From NCBI RefSeq assembly GCF_026319325.1, contig NZ_JAPDMU010000001.1, positions 620,001-684,000 on the forward strand: a stretch of 64,000 bases of DNA, in the 5' to 3' direction. This DNA comes from Methylophaga sp. OBS3. Its GTDB lineage: Bacteria; Pseudomonadota; Gammaproteobacteria; Nitrosococcales; Methylophagaceae. Under the pieces are notes generated by a model that was not told where the DNA came from, did no database searches, and worked only from the letters and a program-made list of their open reading frames with translations. The translations under genes and the position numbers were made by a program. Shown piece by piece: positions 25,638 through 35,691 of the stretch; the first letter of the stretch is position 1; the number at the start of each line of letters is the position of its first letter.

Positions 25638-27146
25638 TTAAGCATCATTGTGTAATTCAATGATGGCATTCCCTTGATTGCTTTTATGTTTAGAAGAATC
25701 ATTACGTAACGCATCGATATAGTAGAGATAATCTGCATCAATATCGCCAGTGATGTACTCACCATCAAAGCATGAAGTATCGAAGCGTTCAACATCACTC
25801 TTCTTGTTAATCGCAGCGACCAAATCTGCTAAGTCTTGATAAATCAGTTTATCAACACCCAGTTCTGCTGCGATCGTATCAACATCACGATTATGCGCAA
25901 CGAATTCATGTGGTGATGGCATATCAATACCATATACATTTGGAAATCTTACTGGCGGTGCAGCAGAGGCTAAGTACACTTTCGCAGCACCCGCATCACG
26001 CGCCATTTGAACGATTTGCTGTGAGGTTGTACCACGAACAATTGAGTCATCTACTAATAAGACATTCTTACCACGAAACTCAAGGTCAATCGCATTAAGC
26101 TTTTGTCGAACAGATTTCTTACGTTGTGTTTGACCCGGCATGATAAAAGTACGGCCGATGTAACGGTTTTTAATGAAGCCTTCGCGATAGATAACACCTA
26201 AATCATAGGAAAGCTGTAATGCCGCACTGCGACTGGTATCTGGAATAGGAATAACTACATCAATATCGTGATCAGGCCACTCACGTAAAATCTTTTGCGC
26301 TAACTTTGTCCCCATCCGCATACGGCTCTTATGAACAGAAATGCCATCCATCATTGAGTCAGGACGTGCAAAATAAACGTACTCAAAAATACACGGTGAC
26401 ATCACTGGGTTTTCAGCACATTGCTGAGTGTGTAATTGTCCATTGGTATCAATAAATACACACTCACCCGGCGCGATATCTCGCATCAGTTCATAATCAA
26501 GCGTATCAATAGCGACACTTTCAGAGGCAACCACATATTCTTTGCCCTTATCTGTATCACGTTGACCGATTACAGCAGGACGAATGCCGTATGGGTCACG
26601 GAATGCCAGCATACCAACACCAGCAATCATCGCAACGGCAGCATAGGCACCTTTACAACGTTTGTGCACTTCACGAACAGCGTTAAAAATATCTTCTGGT
26701 TGTGGCTGTAATTTACCGGCAGTTTGTAACTCGTGAGCCAATACATTTAATAAGACTTCTGAATCAGAGTCAGTATTTAAATGGCGACGATCACTTTTGA
26801 ATAATTGATCTTTAAGTGCTTTGGTATTGGTTAAGTTACCGTTGTGGGCCAAAGCAATACCGTATGGTGAGTTGACGTAAAACGGCTGTGATTCAGCTGA
26901 TGTTGAACATCCGGCCGTTGGGTAACGAATATGACCAATACCCATATTGCCTTTAAGGCGAATCATATGTCGTGTATGGAATACATCTTTAACTAGCCCG
27001 TTATCTTTACGCAGGTAAAAACGGCCTTCATCATCACAAGTCATGATACCAGCAGCATCTTGTCCACGATGTTGCTGAACTGTCAGACCATCATAGAGCG
27101 CCTGATTGACCTCTGAATGTCCAACGATACCAATAATTCCGCACAT
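25638..27146 (-). CDS. purF: Amidophosphoribosyltransferase
   Basis: A 502-residue enzyme of the first purine step (PRPP + glutamine to phosphoribosylamine). Cys 2 in [10 protein letters not shown] is the glutaminase nucleophile after Met removal. The PRPP-binding motif is [14 protein letters not shown]. The length matches the E. coli type; no propeptide or Fe-S ligand set is seen. It starts 3 bases after cvpA, the conserved cvpA-purF pair. Confidence 0.97.
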   Translation of the reverse strand: MCGIIGIVGHSEVNQALYDGLTVQQHRGQDAAGIMTCDDEGRFYLRKDNGLVKDVFHTRHMIRLKGNMGIGHIRYPTAGCSTSAESQPFYVNSPYGIALAHNGNLTNTKALKDQLFKSDRRHLNTDSDSEVLLNVLAHELQTAGKLQPQPEDIFNAVREVHKRCKGAYAAVAMIAGVGMLAFRDPYGIRPAVIGQRDTDKGKEYVVASESVAIDTLDYELMRDIAPGECVFIDTNGQLHTQQCAENPVMSPCIFEYVYFARPDSMMDGISVHKSRMRMGTKLAQKILREWPDHDIDVVIPIPDTSRSAALQLSYDLGVIYREGFIKNRYIGRTFIMPGQTQRKKSVRQKLNAIDLEFRGKNVLLVDDSIVRGTTSQQIVQMARDAGAAKVYLASAAPPVRFPNVYGIDMPSPHEFVAHNRDVDTIAAELGVDKLIYQDLADLVAAINKKSDVERFDTSCFDGEYITGDIDADYLYYIDALRNDSSKHKSNQGNAIIELHNDA

Positions 27147-27149
27147 ATA

Positions 27150-27656
27150 TCAGTCCTGCCAGGATGAGTTGAAGTTAATATGAGTTGCAATGTCGTCCGG
27201 CAATAAGCCAACAACCCACATTGCCAGTTGTTCGAAGTGTTCAATTAATAACGCGTTTTGCCACCAATCATCTGATGGCATTGGTGTCAGACCTGCAATC
27301 AGTACGAGCAAAGTAACAATTGCCGCACCACGCAATAAACCAAAAATCACACCAAGGGCCCTATCTGTTCCCGTTAAACCTGTTTTTTCTACCAACTGTG
27401 AAATTAAGTGATTTACTAGTGCACCCAGAATAAGTGTCACTACAAATAAAATAAAAAATGCCGCAAACATCCTGATTGACGGCGTATCGACGTAAGGAAT
27501 CAGTAAGCTTGCTAAGTGCGCATGAAACATCAACGCAACCCAAAAAGCTAATATCCAGCTAAGCAGTGACAAAACTTCACGAATAAAGCCACGTACGATA
27601 CTTATTGTGGCAGAGAGCAAAATGATGCCGATGATCAGAAAATCAACCCAGTTCAT
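27150..27656 (-). CDS. cvpA: CvpA family membrane protein
   Basis: A 168-residue inner-membrane protein with four hydrophobic helices. The start MNWVDFLIIGIILLSA is the family start; an upstream reading adds six residues without support. CvpA was named for colicin V production and is linked to envelope homeostasis. It is directly before purF. Confidence 0.93.
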   Translation of the reverse strand: MNWVDFLIIGIILLSATISIVRGFIREVLSLLSWILAFWVALMFHAHLASLLIPYVDTPSIRMFAAFFILFVVTLILGALVNHLISQLVEKTGLTGTDRALGVIFGLLRGAAIVTLLVLIAGLTPMPSDDWWQNALLIEHFEQLAMWVVGLLPDDIATHINFNSSWQD

Positions 27657-27760
27657 AGATACTCCGCGCCACACTGCGAATTAAACACGGTATTTTACCA
27701 GATTGTTTCAGTCGTACCCAACAAGCTTTAACACTAAAAACCTTGAAAAATGGACTTTCG

Positions 27761-28405
27761 TTATTGGGTAAGAACTTGCGCATTCATACCTTGTTGTTTG
27801 ATTTTTGCAGCAGTTGCATCGGCTTGACTACGATCTGATACCGCAGGTAAACGAACCCGATAAATCTGGCCGCTAGAAGTCTGACTGGTTTCGATATAGG
27901 GTTTATAGCCCATCTGTTCGACTTTGGCTTTAAGTGCCTGCGCATTGGCTTGAACAGAAAAACTACCTAATTGTATTAGCCAACTATCACCGGATTTAGT
28001 CGGCGTACTCGTTGATGTAGGTTTAGGTGCTTCAGGTGCTGGTTTAGGTGCCGGTGCGACCACTTCAGGTTTAGGCTCTGGCTTAATAGTTTCAGGAGCT
28101 GGTTTTGGGGCAGGAGCAACCTCAGGTTTAGGTGTTGGTACTGGCTCAACTACCGGCACTGATGGCACAGCAACGATACTTTGCTGTGTATCTGCATCAA
28201 CCATGGTTTCACCATCATCGACAAAGGTTTCGACTTCGTCATCAATAGGTTCAATAACAGAAGAAAATTCGATGGGCTCCGGAATCTCAAGCGTTTGTTG
28301 ACGTTCATGCTCACCAACTTTGCTCAATACTAGATACGCCAACACAGCGATAAACAGTATCAGTAAGCCTGCACCAATTAGACGTTGTTGTTGAATCGGG
28401 CTCAT
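27761..28405 (-). CDS. dedD: SPOR-domain protein, DedD-like
   Basis: A 214-residue protein with one TM helix (about 9-28), an acidic linker and a Pro/Lys/Glu/Ala-rich segment with repeated PAPKPAPE units (about 75-130). A C-terminal SPOR domain follows (SWLIQLGSFSVQANAQALKA onward). SPOR domains bind denuded septal peptidoglycan, so the role is in cell division. The order dedD-cvpA-purF is that of E. coli. Confidence 0.92.
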   Translation of the reverse strand: MSPIQQQRLIGAGLLILFIAVLAYLVLSKVGEHERQQTLEIPEPIEFSSVIEPIDDEVETFVDDGETMVDADTQQSIVAVPSVPVVEPVPTPKPEVAPAPKPAPETIKPEPKPEVVAPAPKPAPEAPKPTSTSTPTKSGDSWLIQLGSFSVQANAQALKAKVEQMGYKPYIETSQTSSGQIYRVRLPAVSDRSQADATAAKIKQQGMNAQVLTQ

Positions 28406-28424
28406 CGAATTCTCCGTTTAGAGA

Positions 28425-30857
28425 TTAATGCCTTTTTTGAGTATTCACTTCGTGAAAACCTGATTTTTCATTCGCCATTACAGCGGGAGACGCTTCAGGC
28501 TCCGATCTTGGTGATGGCATTGATTGTAATGCAACTTCAAGTACTTCATTAATCCAGCGGACCGGAATAATAGTTAAGCCCTGCTTAACATTCTCTGGTA
28601 TCTCACGAAGATCTTTAACGTTATCATTTGGAATCAATACCGTATCGATACCACCGCGGTGTGCAGCAAGTAACTTTTCTTTCAAGCCACCGATTGCTAA
28701 TACTTCACCACGTAAAGTGATTTCACCGGTCATCGCAACATTTGCTTTCACAGGGATACCGGTAATAGCAGACAGTAACGCTGTACACATACCAATACCG
28801 GCACTTGGACCATCTTTTGGTGTCGCGCCTTCAGGTACGTGAATATGCAAATCATGGTTTTGCATATAGTCATCAGCAATACCCCAATCTGCAGCACGTG
28901 AACGCACGACTGTTGTTGCAGCTTGAATTGACTCTTGCATAACATCACCCAGCTTACCGGTATAGCTTGCTTTACCTTTACCCGGCATGATGGCTGACTC
29001 AATCGTCAATAACTCACCGCCCACTTCAGTCCAAGCAAGACCAGTCACTTGACCAATGCGGTCTTTTTCTTCTGCAATACCATATTGATAATGGTATACA
29101 CCCAGATAGTCTTCTAAATTATCTTTGGTAACTACGATCTTATCTTTTGGTGAATCAAGTAGGATCTGTTTCACCAATTTACGGCAAATCTTAGAGATCT
29201 CACGCTGTAAATTACGCACACCTGCTTCACGGGTATAACGACGGATAATTTCCATCACCGCTTCGCTGCTAATTTCTACCTCATCCGCTTTCAAACCATT
29301 ATCTTTAATAGCTTTAGGCAGCAGATATTGCAAAGCGATATTCAATTTTTCATCTTCGGTATAACCAGCAAGACGAATAATTTCCATACGATCGCGAAGC
29401 GCATCAGGAATATTCAAAGTGTTTGCAGTACAAACAAACATGACATCTGATAAATCGTATTCCACTTCGAGGTAGTGATCAGCAAACGTCGAGTTCTGTT
29501 CTGGATCCAATACTTCTAATAATGCTGATGCTGGATCACCACGGAAGTCTTGGGCCATTTTGTCGATTTCGTCTAATAAGAACAGCGGGTTTTTCACTTC
29601 TGTTTTTGAAATGTTTTGAATGACTTTACCTGGCATAGAACCAATGTAGGTACGACGGTGACCACGAATCTCAGCTTCATCACGCACACCACCCAAGGCC
29701 ATACGTGTAAATTTACGGTTCGTTGAACGGGCAATTGACTGAGCAATAGAGGTTTTACCTACACCTGGTGGGCCAACTAAACACAGAATTGGGCCTTTTA
29801 GTTTTTTAACGCGTTTTTGTACCGCTAAATATTCAAGAATACGGTCTTTAACTTTCTCTAAGCCAAAGTGATCTTCATCAAGCACTTGTTGTGCTTTTCC
29901 AAGATCTAAGGTGACCCGTGAACGTTTTTTCCAAGGTACTTCAAGCAGTGACTCGATGTAATTACGGACAACAGTTGCCTCAGCCGACATAGGCGACATC
30001 ATGCGCAGTTTTTTCAGCTCAGACTCAGCCTTTTCACGTGCTTCCGTTGTCATCCCAGCATCAGCAATCTTTTCTGCCAGATCATCAGCTTCATTACCTG
30101 ACTCATCTAACTCACCAAGCTCTTTCTGGACAGCTTTGAGTTGTTCGTTCAGATAATATTCGCGCTGACTTTTTTCCATCTGTTTTTTGACGCGGCTACG
30201 AATACGTTTTTCGATTTGTTGGATATCAATTTCTGACTCGAGGTACGCCATCAGTTTTTCGATACGCGCTTTAACTTCAGCCATTTCTAACAGCTGTTGC
30301 TTGTCTTCCAGCTTTAAAGTCATATGCGCTGCAACGGTATCTGCCATTCGAGCAGCTTCTTCAATGCTTGATAAAGAGGCAATAACTTCAGGTGGGATCT
30401 TTTTATTAAGCTTGACGTATTGCTCAAACTGGCTCAGCAACGTGCGCATTAATACATCTGCTTCACGCTCTTCAGGTTGTTGATCCTGTATCAACGTGAC
30501 TTCGGCTTCAAAGAAATCATTGCTGTTATCGTAAAGTACGACTTGGGCACGCTGCGTACCTTCGACTAATACTTTTACTGTGCCGTCAGGCAGCTTAAGG
30601 AGTTGTAAGATGTTAGCCAAAGTACCTGTTTCATATAGATTTTCAGTACTCGGCGAATCTTCACCAGAATCTTTTTGGGCAACCAGCAGAATTTGTTGAT
30701 TGTCATCCGTAGCTGCTTCCAGTGCTTTAATTGATTTTTCACGACCAACAAACAACGGAATCACCATGTGGGGATAAACCACCACGTCGCGCAGCGGTAA
30801 AACTGGGACTTTACTCAAAGAATCTTCGGTAACAGTGGTTTTTGATTCATTTTCCAT
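28425..30857 (-). CDS. lon: ATP-dependent protease Lon
   Basis: An 810-residue cytosolic protease. It has the N-terminal LON substrate domain (VPVLPLRDVVVYPHM), AAA+ module with Walker A GPPGVGKTS and Walker B LFLLDEIDK, and the catalytic Ser in PKDGPSAGIGM with Lys in LKEKLLAAHRGG. I chose the ATG giving MENESK, which has GAGG upstream; a longer ORF start falls inside a palindrome. A sigma-32-like promoter upstream fits its known heat-shock control. Confidence 0.96.
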   Translation of the reverse strand: MENESKTTVTEDSLSKVPVLPLRDVVVYPHMVIPLFVGREKSIKALEAATDDNQQILLVAQKDSGEDSPSTENLYETGTLANILQLLKLPDGTVKVLVEGTQRAQVVLYDNSNDFFEAEVTLIQDQQPEEREADVLMRTLLSQFEQYVKLNKKIPPEVIASLSSIEEAARMADTVAAHMTLKLEDKQQLLEMAEVKARIEKLMAYLESEIDIQQIEKRIRSRVKKQMEKSQREYYLNEQLKAVQKELGELDESGNEADDLAEKIADAGMTTEAREKAESELKKLRMMSPMSAEATVVRNYIESLLEVPWKKRSRVTLDLGKAQQVLDEDHFGLEKVKDRILEYLAVQKRVKKLKGPILCLVGPPGVGKTSIAQSIARSTNRKFTRMALGGVRDEAEIRGHRRTYIGSMPGKVIQNISKTEVKNPLFLLDEIDKMAQDFRGDPASALLEVLDPEQNSTFADHYLEVEYDLSDVMFVCTANTLNIPDALRDRMEIIRLAGYTEDEKLNIALQYLLPKAIKDNGLKADEVEISSEAVMEIIRRYTREAGVRNLQREISKICRKLVKQILLDSPKDKIVVTKDNLEDYLGVYHYQYGIAEEKDRIGQVTGLAWTEVGGELLTIESAIMPGKGKASYTGKLGDVMQESIQAATTVVRSRAADWGIADDYMQNHDLHIHVPEGATPKDGPSAGIGMCTALLSAITGIPVKANVAMTGEITLRGEVLAIGGLKEKLLAAHRGGIDTVLIPNDNVKDLREIPENVKQGLTIIPVRWINEVLEVALQSMPSPRSEPEASPAVMANEKSGFHEVNTQKRH

Positions 30858-30875
30858 CAAGCGGACCTCACTTAA

Positions 30876-30891
30876 CATGCTAAATAGCATG
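30876..30891 (-). other. Palindrome in the lon leader
   Basis: CATGCTA and TAGCATG arms around AA, 19-34 bases before the lon ATG. It could be a small leader hairpin or a repressor site. Confidence 0.45.
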
Positions 30892-30910
30892 ATTGATTAC
30901 ATTTGCTGTT

Positions 30911-30939
30911 TATATGGGGACAGCCAAATAGAAATCAAG
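30911..30939 (-). promoter_or_regulatory. Sigma-32-like heat-shock promoter of lon
   Basis: On the minus strand CTTGATT (30933-30939) and CCCCATATA (30911-30919) are 13 bases apart. The consensus is CTTGAAA, 11-16 bases, CCCCATNTA. It is about 55-80 bases before the lon ATG. Confidence 0.72.
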
Positions 30940-30967
30940 CAATCAATTTAACGATTGCTTGATTTCT
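30930..30967 (-). terminator. 15-bp hairpin after clpX
   Basis: Perfect arms (AGAAATCAAGCAATC, 30930-30944, and its complement, 30953-30967) with an 8-base loop, 22 bases after the clpX stop. No strong T run follows, so it is a pause or stabiliser or a weak terminator. One arm includes the -35 of the lon promoter. Confidence 0.6.
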
Positions 30968-30989
30968 TAAGCTTTAAAGAACGAGGCGT

Positions 30990-32261
30990 TTATTTTTCGC
31001 CTGCAGCAAGGTCTTTGCTGTGATCTTGATACATCAAAATTGGTGAGTTTTCACCATTAATAACGCTTTCATCAATGACCACTTTACTAACATTTTCTAA
31101 CGATGGCAGGTCAAACATTGTGTCTAACAAGACATTTTCAATGATAGATCGTAAACCACGGGCACCAGTCTTACGCTCCATCGCTTTGCGGGCAATGGCA
31201 CGTAATGCATCGTCACGGAACTCAAGTTCACAATCTTCTAACTCAAACAGTTTTTGATATTGTTTGGTGAGAGCATTTTTCGGTTCGGTCAGAATTTGCA
31301 CCAATGCAGCTTCATCAAGTTCATTCAGTGTTGCTACAACAGGCAAACGACCAACAAACTCTGGAATTAAGCCATATTGAATCAAATCTTCTGGCTCTAC
31401 CGTACGTAACGCTTCACTAAAACTCTTTTGAGTTTCAACACTTTTCACATCAGCAGAGAAACCGATGCCACCTTTGTGGGTACGGTTACGAATAACCTTA
31501 TCAAGCCCAGCAAACGCACCACCACAGATAAACAAAATCTTGCTGGTGTCAACCTGCAAAAACTCTTGCTGTGGATGTTTACGACCACCTTGTGGTGGTA
31601 CCGATGCAATCGTGCCTTCGATCAATTTCAAAAGCGCTTGCTGCACGCCCTCGCCTGATACATCACGTGTAATTGATGGGTTGTCAGACTTTTTAGAGAC
31701 TTTATCTATTTCATCGATATAAACAATGCCAGTTTCTGCTTTTTCGACATCGTATTCACATTTCTGTAACAGCTTTTGAATGATGTTTTCAACATCTTCA
31801 CCGACGTAACCGGCTTCGGTTAATGTCGTGGCATCAGCCATAGTAAACGGCACGTTAAGTTGTCTAGCGAGAGTCTCAGCTAATAACGTCTTACCACTAC
31901 CTGTCGGGCCGATTAACAAAATGTTACTTTTTGATAACTCAACATCGTCAGTTTTTTGACCATGACGGAGACGTTTATAGTGGTTATAAACCGCAACTGA
32001 CAAAACGCGTTTAGCTTTTTCTTGGCCAATTACGTAATTATCTAACGCCGTATTGATCTCATGTGGTGAAGGTAACTTAGCTTCTGCAGGGTCAACCTTC
32101 TGCTCCTGCATTTCTTCGCGAATAATATCGTTACATAGTTCGACGCATTCATCACAGACAAACACAGATGGGCCAGCAATTAACTTTTTAACTTCATGCT
32201 GACTTTTACCGCAGAAAGAACAATACAGTAATTTATCGTCGTTTTTCTTGTCGTCACTCAT
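30990..32261 (-). CDS. clpX: ATP-dependent Clp protease ATP-binding subunit ClpX
   Basis: A 423-residue AAA+ unfoldase that feeds ClpP. The N-terminal zinc domain has Cys 14, 17, 36 and 39. Walker A is GPTGSGKT, Walker B is IVYIDEIDK, and the [14 protein letters not shown] pore/sensor region and an IGF-type ClpP-docking loop (KGGIGFSA) are present. It follows clpP by 26 bases. Confidence 0.97.
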   Translation of the reverse strand: MSDDKKNDDKLLYCSFCGKSQHEVKKLIAGPSVFVCDECVELCNDIIREEMQEQKVDPAEAKLPSPHEINTALDNYVIGQEKAKRVLSVAVYNHYKRLRHGQKTDDVELSKSNILLIGPTGSGKTLLAETLARQLNVPFTMADATTLTEAGYVGEDVENIIQKLLQKCEYDVEKAETGIVYIDEIDKVSKKSDNPSITRDVSGEGVQQALLKLIEGTIASVPPQGGRKHPQQEFLQVDTSKILFICGGAFAGLDKVIRNRTHKGGIGFSADVKSVETQKSFSEALRTVEPEDLIQYGLIPEFVGRLPVVATLNELDEAALVQILTEPKNALTKQYQKLFELEDCELEFRDDALRAIARKAMERKTGARGLRSIIENVLLDTMFDLPSLENVSKVVIDESVINGENSPILMYQDHSKDLAAGEK

Positions 32262-32287
32262 CGCGTTACATTCCTACTGTTGGGTTT

Positions 32288-32923
32288 TCAAGCTTTTTCG
32301 TCAGGACGTTTCGTCAATACCGAATCAATTAGACCATAATTTGCGGCTTGTTCACCATTCATAAAGTTGTCACGATCGGTATCTTTTTCGATTGTCTCAA
32401 TATCCTGACCAGTATGATCCGACATAATTCGGTTCAAACGGTCACGAATACTCAGAATTTCTTTTGCATGAATATCAATATCCGATGCTTGACCTTGGAA
32501 ACCACCTAATGGTTGGTGAACCATAATTCGTGAATTAGGTAATGCAAAACGCTTGCCTTTTGCACCAGCAGTTAATAATAAAGCCCCCATGCTCGCCGCC
32601 TGACCAATACATAACGTACTAACATCAGGTTTAATAAATTGCATGGTGTCATAAATTGCCAAGCCCGCAGTGACAGCACCGCCCGGCGAATTAATATACA
32701 AATGAATATCTTTGTCAGGATTCTCAGACTCTAAAAACAGTAACTGTGCGACAACTAAATTGGCCATGTGATCTTCGACTTGGCCAACCAGAAAAATCAC
32801 CCGCTCTTTTAATAATCTTGAATAAATATCGTAAGAACGTTCGCCCCGAGAAGTTTGCTCGACAACCATCGGTACCAGCGCATTGCTAACTGGTTGGGTT
32901 TCACCGGTAAAGATTTTGCTCAT
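32288..32923 (-). CDS. clpP: ATP-dependent Clp protease proteolytic subunit ClpP
   Basis: A 211-residue serine protease. The catalytic triad is Ser 111 (GQAASMGA), His 136 ([10 protein letters not shown]) and Asp 185. The start is the ATG of MSKIFTGE with AGGATT upstream; the longer ORF start lies inside the tig terminator. It forms the ClpXP degradation machine with the next gene. Confidence 0.96.
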   Translation of the reverse strand: MSKIFTGETQPVSNALVPMVVEQTSRGERSYDIYSRLLKERVIFLVGQVEDHMANLVVAQLLFLESENPDKDIHLYINSPGGAVTAGLAIYDTMQFIKPDVSTLCIGQAASMGALLLTAGAKGKRFALPNSRIMVHQPLGGFQGQASDIDIHAKEILSIRDRLNRIMSDHTGQDIETIEKDTDRDNFMNGEQAANYGLIDSVLTKRPDEKA

Positions 32924-32943
32924 AAGAATCCTGTCATTAAGCC

Positions 32944-32984
32944 AAAAAAATAAGCCCGTGCCCAAATTGGATGAGCACGGGCTT
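32944..32984 (-). terminator. Intrinsic terminator of tig, close to clpP
   Basis: On the minus strand AAGCCCGTGC pairs with GCACGGGCTT (10 bp, 13-base loop) and is followed by A and seven T. It ends 20 bases before the clpP ATG, leaving no room for a clpP promoter after it. Confidence 0.88.
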
Positions 32985-33010
32985 CTTCTGTCATTTTACG
33001 GTTACTTTAA

Positions 33011-34309
33011 TTATTTCGCCGCGTTCATTACTTCGGTAAATGAAGATGTGCTCTCAGTTACTTTAACATGGTCGTAAATCCATTCAACAACCGCGTCTTC
33101 AACGACCATCATTTGGATTTCAGAAAGTTTGTCCTGATTGCTCGTGTAGTAGTTCACTACATCTTCAGGATCTTCGTAACTCGCAGCAATAGCATCAATC
33201 GCTTCTTTTACCTTGGCTTCATCTGGTTTGATGCCATTGTCAGAAATGATTTTGCCGATTAACAGGCTTAATTTGACACGTTTTGAAGCACTGTCTTTGA
33301 AAGTTTCAACTTCAAATGGCAAGCCATCAACGTTAACACCTTGTTGGCGTAAGTTGTTTTTCGCTTGTTCCATTAGATAATGTGCTTCACGTTCTACTGG
33401 CGCTTCTGGCAATGCAATTTCGTTGTTTGCCGCAACTTCATCCATTGCTTTACGTTTGTTAGCAGCTTTCAATGCAGCAGCTAATTCGCGTTCCATATTG
33501 GCGCGAACTTCTTTTTTCAGTGCAGCAAGACCACCTTCAACACCACAAAGCTCAGCGAAATCTTTGTCTAATTTAGGCAGTTTTTTCTTAGCAACTTCTT
33601 TAACAGTAACCGCGAACTCAGCTTTCTTACCACGCAGGTGCTCTGCACGATAATCTTCTGGGAAAGTCATGGTAACCGTTGTTTCTTGATCAGCTTTAGT
33701 ACCAATCAGTTGCTCTTCGAACTCAGGCAACATGTTGCCACTACCGATGATGACTTGAACGCCTTGGCCTTTACCACCTTGGAACTCTTCACCGTCGATG
33801 CTGCCAACGAAATCAATCGTTACGCCATCTTCTTCTTTGGCTGCGCGTTTCATTGGTTCCCAAGTCGCGCGTTGCTCACGAAGAGTTTCAAGCATAGTGC
33901 TGACATCATCTTCAGTGACTTCAGCAACTGTTTTTTCTAATTTGATGTTGTCTAGCTTGAGGTCGCCAACTTCAGGAAAGATTTCGTAGTTCAACGTATA
34001 AATCAGTGCTGAGCCTTCTTCTTTCATACTGTCAATGTTAGGGGTGTTAGCAGGATTCACTTTTTCCTGATTAAAAGCTTCACGCATGCTTTCTTGAACC
34101 ACTTGGTCAATCACTTCACGACGTGCAGCTGGACCGTGGGTCTTAACAACCATACTCATTGGGACTTTACCAGGACGGAAGCCTGACATTTTGACGTTAG
34201 GGCGAATTGACGCTAAACGTTGTTGAACAGCTTGTTCGATGTTTGCGTCTTCAACGGTGACCGTCATTTTACGGCCTAATTCGCTGACATTTTCTACAGT
34301 AACTTGCAT
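33011..34309 (-). CDS. tig: Trigger factor
   Basis: A 432-residue ribosome-bound chaperone and peptidyl-prolyl isomerase. The ribosome-binding motif is SGFRPGKVP (residues 42-50). The FKBP-like domain (about 150-240) and the long helical C-terminal arms are present. It precedes clpP-clpX-lon, the conserved order, and follows tRNA-Leu by 58 bases. Confidence 0.97.
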   Translation of the reverse strand: MQVTVENVSELGRKMTVTVEDANIEQAVQQRLASIRPNVKMSGFRPGKVPMSMVVKTHGPAARREVIDQVVQESMREAFNQEKVNPANTPNIDSMKEEGSALIYTLNYEIFPEVGDLKLDNIKLEKTVAEVTEDDVSTMLETLREQRATWEPMKRAAKEEDGVTIDFVGSIDGEEFQGGKGQGVQVIIGSGNMLPEFEEQLIGTKADQETTVTMTFPEDYRAEHLRGKKAEFAVTVKEVAKKKLPKLDKDFAELCGVEGGLAALKKEVRANMERELAAALKAANKRKAMDEVAANNEIALPEAPVEREAHYLMEQAKNNLRQQGVNVDGLPFEVETFKDSASKRVKLSLLIGKIISDNGIKPDEAKVKEAIDAIAASYEDPEDVVNYYTSNQDKLSEIQMMVVEDAVVEWIYDHVKVTESTSSFTEVMNAAK

Positions 34310-34367
34310 TCTTTACCTCAAACATGGGGGATCAGAATATTGTTGGTTGAGACCAGCAATTTCAAAA

Positions 34368-34452
34368 TGGTACGAGAGGAGAGACTCGAACTCTCACAGG
34401 TTGCCCTACTGGAACCTAAATCCAGCGCGTCTACCAGTTCCGCCACTCTCGC
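34368..34452 (-). tRNA. tRNA-Leu (anticodon UAG)
   Basis: An 85-base tRNA with an encoded CCA. The acceptor stem GCGAGAG pairs with CTCTCGT (one G-U). The anticodon arm is CTGGA-TTTAGGT-TCCAG, so the anticodon is TAG, reading CUN codons. The T arm GAGAG-TTCGAGT-CTCTC and a long variable arm (class II) fit leucine. No terminator separates it from tig, so the two may be one transcript. Confidence 0.96.
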
Positions 34453-34494
34453 AATGTGTTATCAGATATACCGTAATATCTAAACAAGTCGGCT

Positions 34495-34523
34495 ATTATA
34501 GCCAGTTCAACTTGGCAACACTA
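34495..34523 (-). promoter_or_regulatory. Candidate promoter of tRNA-Leu(-tig)
   Basis: A perfect TATAAT (34495-34500, minus strand) is followed by a GC-rich GCCGAC stretch, as in stringently controlled stable RNA promoters. A -35 element at normal spacing is weak. The rest of the 300-base gap 34453-34752 shows no gene. It holds a 7-bp inverted repeat GCTGAAA/TTTCAGC at 34609-34629 and two distant GCCGGC sites. Confidence 0.5.
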
Positions 34524-34752
34524 GCCTTGTTGATTTAAAAATCAAAATCCCATATTTGACTGCCGGCAAAATAATTGAAAGTGTTCAATATTTACTAGCA
34601 GCAAGAACGCTGAAATATTAACTTTCAGCAAACCTTGCGTTTGCCAAATCAGCGATATTGGCCGGCATTATTATGGATGTTGGCATGCGAAGCAAGTTTT
34701 AATGTCACGATAAAAACATACTTAGCCTTATCTTACTGCCAACATTACAGTT

Positions 34753-35673
34753 TTATGAATTGTTTTGTGTCTTAGTTTGGTTAGCAATACCGTGAGGAAC
34801 ATGTCCGGTCGCGACATGGGCTTTTGCTGATTCACAATGTTGCTCTTGGTCATCGAAAAAAATATCGGCACCAAATGACTTTAAAAAAGGCCCTTTTTCC
34901 ATACCACCTAGGAATATCGCTTCATCAATACGAATCCCCCACTCCCTGAGTGTGCGAATAACGCGCTCATGTGCTGGTGCAGAACGTGCTGTAACCAAGG
35001 CAGTTCTAATTGGCGCTTGGTTTTCAGGGTATTCGGTTTGGATCCGGTTTAGCGCAACCAAAAAATCTTTAAATGGGCCACCCGACATCGGTTGTCTTGC
35101 CGTCTTTTGCTCATTTTGGGTGAAAGCTTCTAAGCCTCGTTCTTTGAAGATACGCTCTGACTCATCAGAGAACAGAACTGCATCACCGTCAAAAGCAATA
35201 CGCAGCTCTTCGAACTCAGAGTTGTTACCAACATTACTCGGAAATATTGTAGCAGCAGCGATACCCGCATCTAGTGCCATACGTACATCTTCAGGACTTG
35301 TTGATAAAAACAAACTCGCACTAAACGGCGCAACGTATCGATATGGACTGCTACCAGAGGTGAATACTGCTCGACTAATTTTCAGTTCGTGGTGCTGAAT
35401 AGAATTAAATACACGTAGCCCAGTATCGGCACTATTACGGGACAACAAGATGATCTCGACACGCGGTGTTTTTGGATTGTTGTCATTAAGCGCCAGTAAT
35501 TTTCTAACTAGATTAAAGGCCCCGCCTGGTGCTAATGGTACATCTTCATTTTCAATTTGATATCGGCAATAGGCTTCAGTGCCCTCTTCCTCATAAATAC
35601 GATGACTTTCATCAAGGTCGAACAAGGCACGAGAAGAAATAGCAACAACTAATGGTTTTGCGGCTTCACTCAA
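34753..35673 (-). CDS. 5'-nucleotidase family protein (PF06189 type)
   Basis: A 306-residue protein of the cytosolic 5'-nucleotidase family. Visible marks are VVAISSRALFDL near the N-terminus, the repeated LFSDESERIF, the LSRNSADTG and VTARSAPAHERVI blocks, and the acidic DIFFDDQEQHC near the end. The start is probably TTG (giving SEAAKP...) with GGGAGG seven bases before it; a TTG 15 bases upstream would lie in that site. It follows the NERD gene closely and is likely co-expressed. Expected activity is removal of phosphate from nucleoside monophosphates. Confidence 0.85.
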   Translation of the reverse strand: MSEAAKPLVVAISSRALFDLDESHRIYEEEGTEAYCRYQIENEDVPLAPGGAFNLVRKLLALNDNNPKTPRVEIILLSRNSADTGLRVFNSIQHHELKISRAVFTSGSSPYRYVAPFSASLFLSTSPEDVRMALDAGIAAATIFPSNVGNNSEFEELRIAFDGDAVLFSDESERIFKERGLEAFTQNEQKTARQPMSGGPFKDFLVALNRIQTEYPENQAPIRTALVTARSAPAHERVIRTLREWGIRIDEAIFLGGMEKGPFLKSFGADIFFDDQEQHCESAKAHVATGHVPHGIANQTKTQNNS

Positions 35674-35691
35674 TGGTGGGCCTCCCAATAA

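Noticed and set aside
28010-28160. Repeated Pro-Ala-Pro-Lys coding units in dedD
   Set aside because: This is a normal low-complexity linker between a membrane anchor and a SPOR domain, not a DNA repeat element.
34321-34330. CCCCCATGTT on the minus strand before tig, like a sigma-32 -10
   Set aside because: The nearest TTGAAA is about 30 bases away and the element is almost on the ribosome site, so the geometry is wrong.
34561-34667. Two GCCGGC sites about 93 bases apart, like ends of a small mobile element
   Set aside because: The similarity does not extend beyond 7 bases, there is no target duplication and no coding content.
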